From assembly GCA_002451165.1 (NCBI GenBank), contig DKBH01000008.1:1-7409 (forward strand): DNA of 7,409 nucleotides, in the 5' to 3' direction. The DNA is from Nitrospiraceae bacterium UBA6905 (GTDB taxonomy: Bacteria > Nitrospirota > Thermodesulfovibrionia > Thermodesulfovibrionales > UBA6898). The position numbers and the translations under genes are program-made. Below the pieces are notes generated by a model. The model made no database searches and was not told the DNA's origin. It saw only the letters and a program-made list of their open reading frames with translations. Of the stretch, positions 5,557 to 7,409 are shown piece by piece; positions within the stretch are counted from its first letter, which is position 1, and each line of letters starts with the position of its first letter.

Positions 5557-7409
5557 TCAAAAAGCATAGGTGAATTTCAGGCGGACGTTCCTGCCGTCCT
5601 GCTCCGCAAACTTCTGGGTGATCTCATCGCCGCTGGGATCACGGTATTTCTTGTCAAAGATGTTATAGACGCTGAAGGATGCCCGCAGCCCTTTTATCAG
5701 ATTCTGGCTGAACAGCGTCACGTTGGTGACGAAGAAGTCATCCACTTTGTTGCCGTCGACCGTCTCCCTGCTGCTCATGTACTGTATCTCCGTGCCGGCA
5801 AAGATCTTTTCCTTCAGCAGCGGTATGGTCACATTCAGCTTTGCCAGGTGCTTCGGTGAATTGGAAAGGCCTTGATCTGTTTCTTTGTCCTTCACCTCCT
5901 GATAGCTATAGCTGAGCCGTCCGCTCAGGCCACTCCCCCATTTGCCCTCCACTTCCAGTTCCACCCCCTTTGCGTCGACGTCTGATGTGTTCCGGTAAAC
6001 CAGCAGCCCGTCGCCGGGGTCGACCTCCTGGGAGATGAGGTCGTCGATCTTGTAGTAGAAGCCCGCTGCGGTCATCCGGAGGTGCTGCGCAAGATACTGT
6101 TCCAGGACCAGCTCGTAGGTCTTTATCTTCTCGGGCGAAAGGTCGGGGTTTGCCTTTTGCACATTCCCTCCGTCCTGATAGTACAGCTCATACACATTGG
6201 GCGAACGGAATGCCGACCCGTACAGCAGCTTGGCAGTCGTCTTGTCAAAGGGGCTCCAGATGAGGCCGATCCGCGGGTTGGTCGTGTCCCCGAAGGTCTC
6301 ATAGTGATCGTACCGCACCCCCGCGTTCAGGATCAGGTTGCTGAGAATGCGGAATTCGTCCTGGATATACAATGCCCAGTTCGTCGATGACCTTTGATCA
6401 TCCAGATAGACTTCTCTATCGTAGTTTCCCTGGTCCTGCTGAAAATTGTCCTCATAGTCAGCTCCCACGATCACCTTATGTTTTTCAAAGAGCGTCTTGG
6501 TCAGCTGCAGGCTCGCTGTCCACCACTGCCCCTTCGCGTAATCCTTGTTCGCAACCAGATCAGGCGGGCTTCCGGGATCTGCCCAGTCATAGATGTAGTC
6601 CGCATCATACTTGTACGAATCATAGGATAGCCGCGCCATGATGTCTGCAAACCCCGGGAAGCTCTGTGCGTACTTCAGATCAACATACCCGAGCTCATCC
6701 TTGGTGAAGGTGTTGTCGTTGCCGAATACCGTATCATAGGAGCCCGTGGGTATCCCCTTCTTCCGCGAAACATAGGCCCCCGTCAGCGTGAGCCCCTTGT
6801 AGGATATCCCGCCAAAGGCATTGTTGGCCCGCTCGTAGTCATTGCCCCGGGCCCACCCCTTGCCCTGGAAATGCAAATCCTGCCCGTTGCTGTCATAGCC
6901 AGACCCCGACAGCAGTACCTCAGGGCCGGACTCAAATGCATTGCCGTAGCTCAGGCGGCCTGCATAGGTGTCATAACTGGCAGCAGCACCCGAGACCTCA
7001 ACCCCTTTCAGGTCGCCCCCCCGCCGCGTAATAACACTCACCACCGCAAAAAAGGCGCTCGTGCCGTACAGGGATGAACTGGGACCCCGGATGATCTCCA
7101 CATGGTCGATCAGGTCCACATCAAGTATGAACTCCCTCCCGATGAACCCGCTGTTATATACATTGTCATTGATCCGGTGGCCGTCGACCAATATGAGCAC
7201 GCGCGAATTATAATCACCGGGTCGGCCAAAGCCCCGCACCCCCAGGTAGGAATAGTTCCGGTCATTGGTTACATAAAAACTCCGCTGGCTCCTCAGGATG
7301 TCCGCAAGGGTGCGGTATCCGTATTTCCTGATTTCATCGGCTGTTACAATGCTGATGGACGATGGGGCTTCGGTCACTTTCTGCTCGTACTTCGATGCCC
7401 CGTATACGG
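5557..7409 (-). CDS. TonB-dependent outer-membrane receptor (5' end beyond the window)
   Basis: Outer-membrane gated beta-barrel that would bind a ligand and take it up using TonB energy. The frame stays open to the right edge of the window: residues VYGASKYEQK precede the GTG at 7377, so that GTG is internal. The signal peptide and any TonB box or N-terminal extension are missing. The 616 visible residues start at the plug domain (TEAPSSISIVTADEIRKYG, YLGVRGFGRPGDYNSRVLIL, VDGHRIND, VEIIRGPSSSLYGTSAFFAV). They continue as a beta-barrel of alternating Tyr- and Asp-rich strands, including TAKLLYGSAFRSPNVYELYY, and end in a typical last strand with terminal Phe (NVRLKFTYAF). The NIFDKKYRDP motif near the end is usual in these receptors. 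The ligand cannot be told: no siderophore- or cobalamin-specific signature is recognised. It is the first visible gene of the operon with the YfiR and GGDEF-EAL genes, which suggests a sensory as well as a transport role; that is inference. Confidence 0.93.
   Translation of the reverse strand, partial: VYGASKYEQKVTEAPSSISIVTADEIRKYGYRTLADILRSQRSFYVTNDRNYSYLGVRGFGRPGDYNSRVLILVDGHRINDNVYNSGFIGREFILDVDLIDHVEIIRGPSSSLYGTSAFFAVVSVITRRGGDLKGVEVSGAAASYDTYAGRLSYGNAFESGPEVLLSGSGYDSNGQDLHFQGKGWARGNDYERANNAFGGISYKGLTLTGAYVSRKKGIPTGSYDTVFGNDNTFTKDELGYVDLKYAQSFPGFADIMARLSYDSYKYDADYIYDWADPGSPPDLVANKDYAKGQWWTASLQLTKTLFEKHKVIVGADYEDNFQQDQGNYDREVYLDDQRSSTNWALYIQDEFRILSNLILNAGVRYDHYETFGDTTNPRIGLIWSPFDKTTAKLLYGSAFRSPNVYELYYQDGGNVQKANPDLSPEKIKTYELVLEQYLAQHLRMTAAGFYYKIDDLISQEVDPGDGLLVYRNTSDVDAKGVELEVEGKWGSGLSGRLSYSYQEVKDKETDQGLSNSPKHLAKLNVTIPLLKEKIFAGTEIQYMSSRETVDGNKVDDFFVTNVTLFSQNLIKGLRASFSVYNIFDKKYRDPSGDEITQKFAEQDGRNVRLKFTYAF

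Noticed and set aside
5557..7377. GTG at 7377 as the true start of the receptor gene
   Set aside because: The frame stays open to the edge and the upstream residues fit the start of a plug domain. A start here would leave no signal peptide.
1..7409. CRISPR arrays, tRNA or rRNA genes, insertion sequences, attachment sites
   Set aside because: Reading both strands I saw no regularly spaced repeats, no cloverleaf-like tRNA, no transposase motif and no terminal inverted repeats with target duplications.

Overview
The window looks like environmental DNA from a Gram-negative bacterium: it encodes a TonB-dependent outer-membrane receptor and a periplasmic YfiR-type protein. Gene style suggests a Desulfobacterota- or Nitrospirota-like organism, but that is inference without a search. 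Base composition is not uniform. In hand-counted 60-base blocks, roughly the first 1.15 kb is about 60-78% GC and most of the rest about 42-62%. The change falls inside one open reading frame.

Left part (1-1999): a divergent pair. On the minus strand, 1-628 is the start of glgE (maltose-1-phosphate maltosyltransferase, alpha-glucan synthesis), cut by the window edge before its catalytic domain. On the plus strand, 725-1999 encodes an (alpha/alpha)6-barrel glycoside hydrolase most like GH100 neutral/alkaline invertases, with some resemblance to glycogen-debranching-enzyme C-terminal domains. The two suggest a storage or stress carbohydrate locus.

Middle part (2000-2853): a gene-poor spacer (2000-2315) with a three-copy 8-bp element in mixed orientation, a strong Shine-Dalgarno-like string lacking a suitably placed start, and an 11-bp tandem duplication. 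It is followed by a small three-helix membrane protein (2327-2647) of unknown family. A TATAAT box lies so close to its start codon that its mRNA may be leaderless. A 206-bp convergent spacer follows.

Right part (2854-7409): a tightly packed minus-strand operon, read from right to left. It holds a TonB-dependent receptor (5' end outside the window), a YfiR/DUF4154 periplasmic protein, and a CHASE8-like-HAMP-GGDEF-EAL membrane protein. The genes are 11 and 4 bases apart. By analogy with the Pseudomonas YfiBNR system, YfiR would restrain the periplasmic sensor domain of the cyclic-di-GMP enzyme. Here an outer-membrane receptor occupies the genetic place of the lipoprotein YfiB, and the inner-membrane output carries both a cyclase and a phosphodiesterase domain with intact key motifs. 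This is the most interesting system in the window: a candidate outer-membrane-to-cyclic-di-GMP signalling relay.
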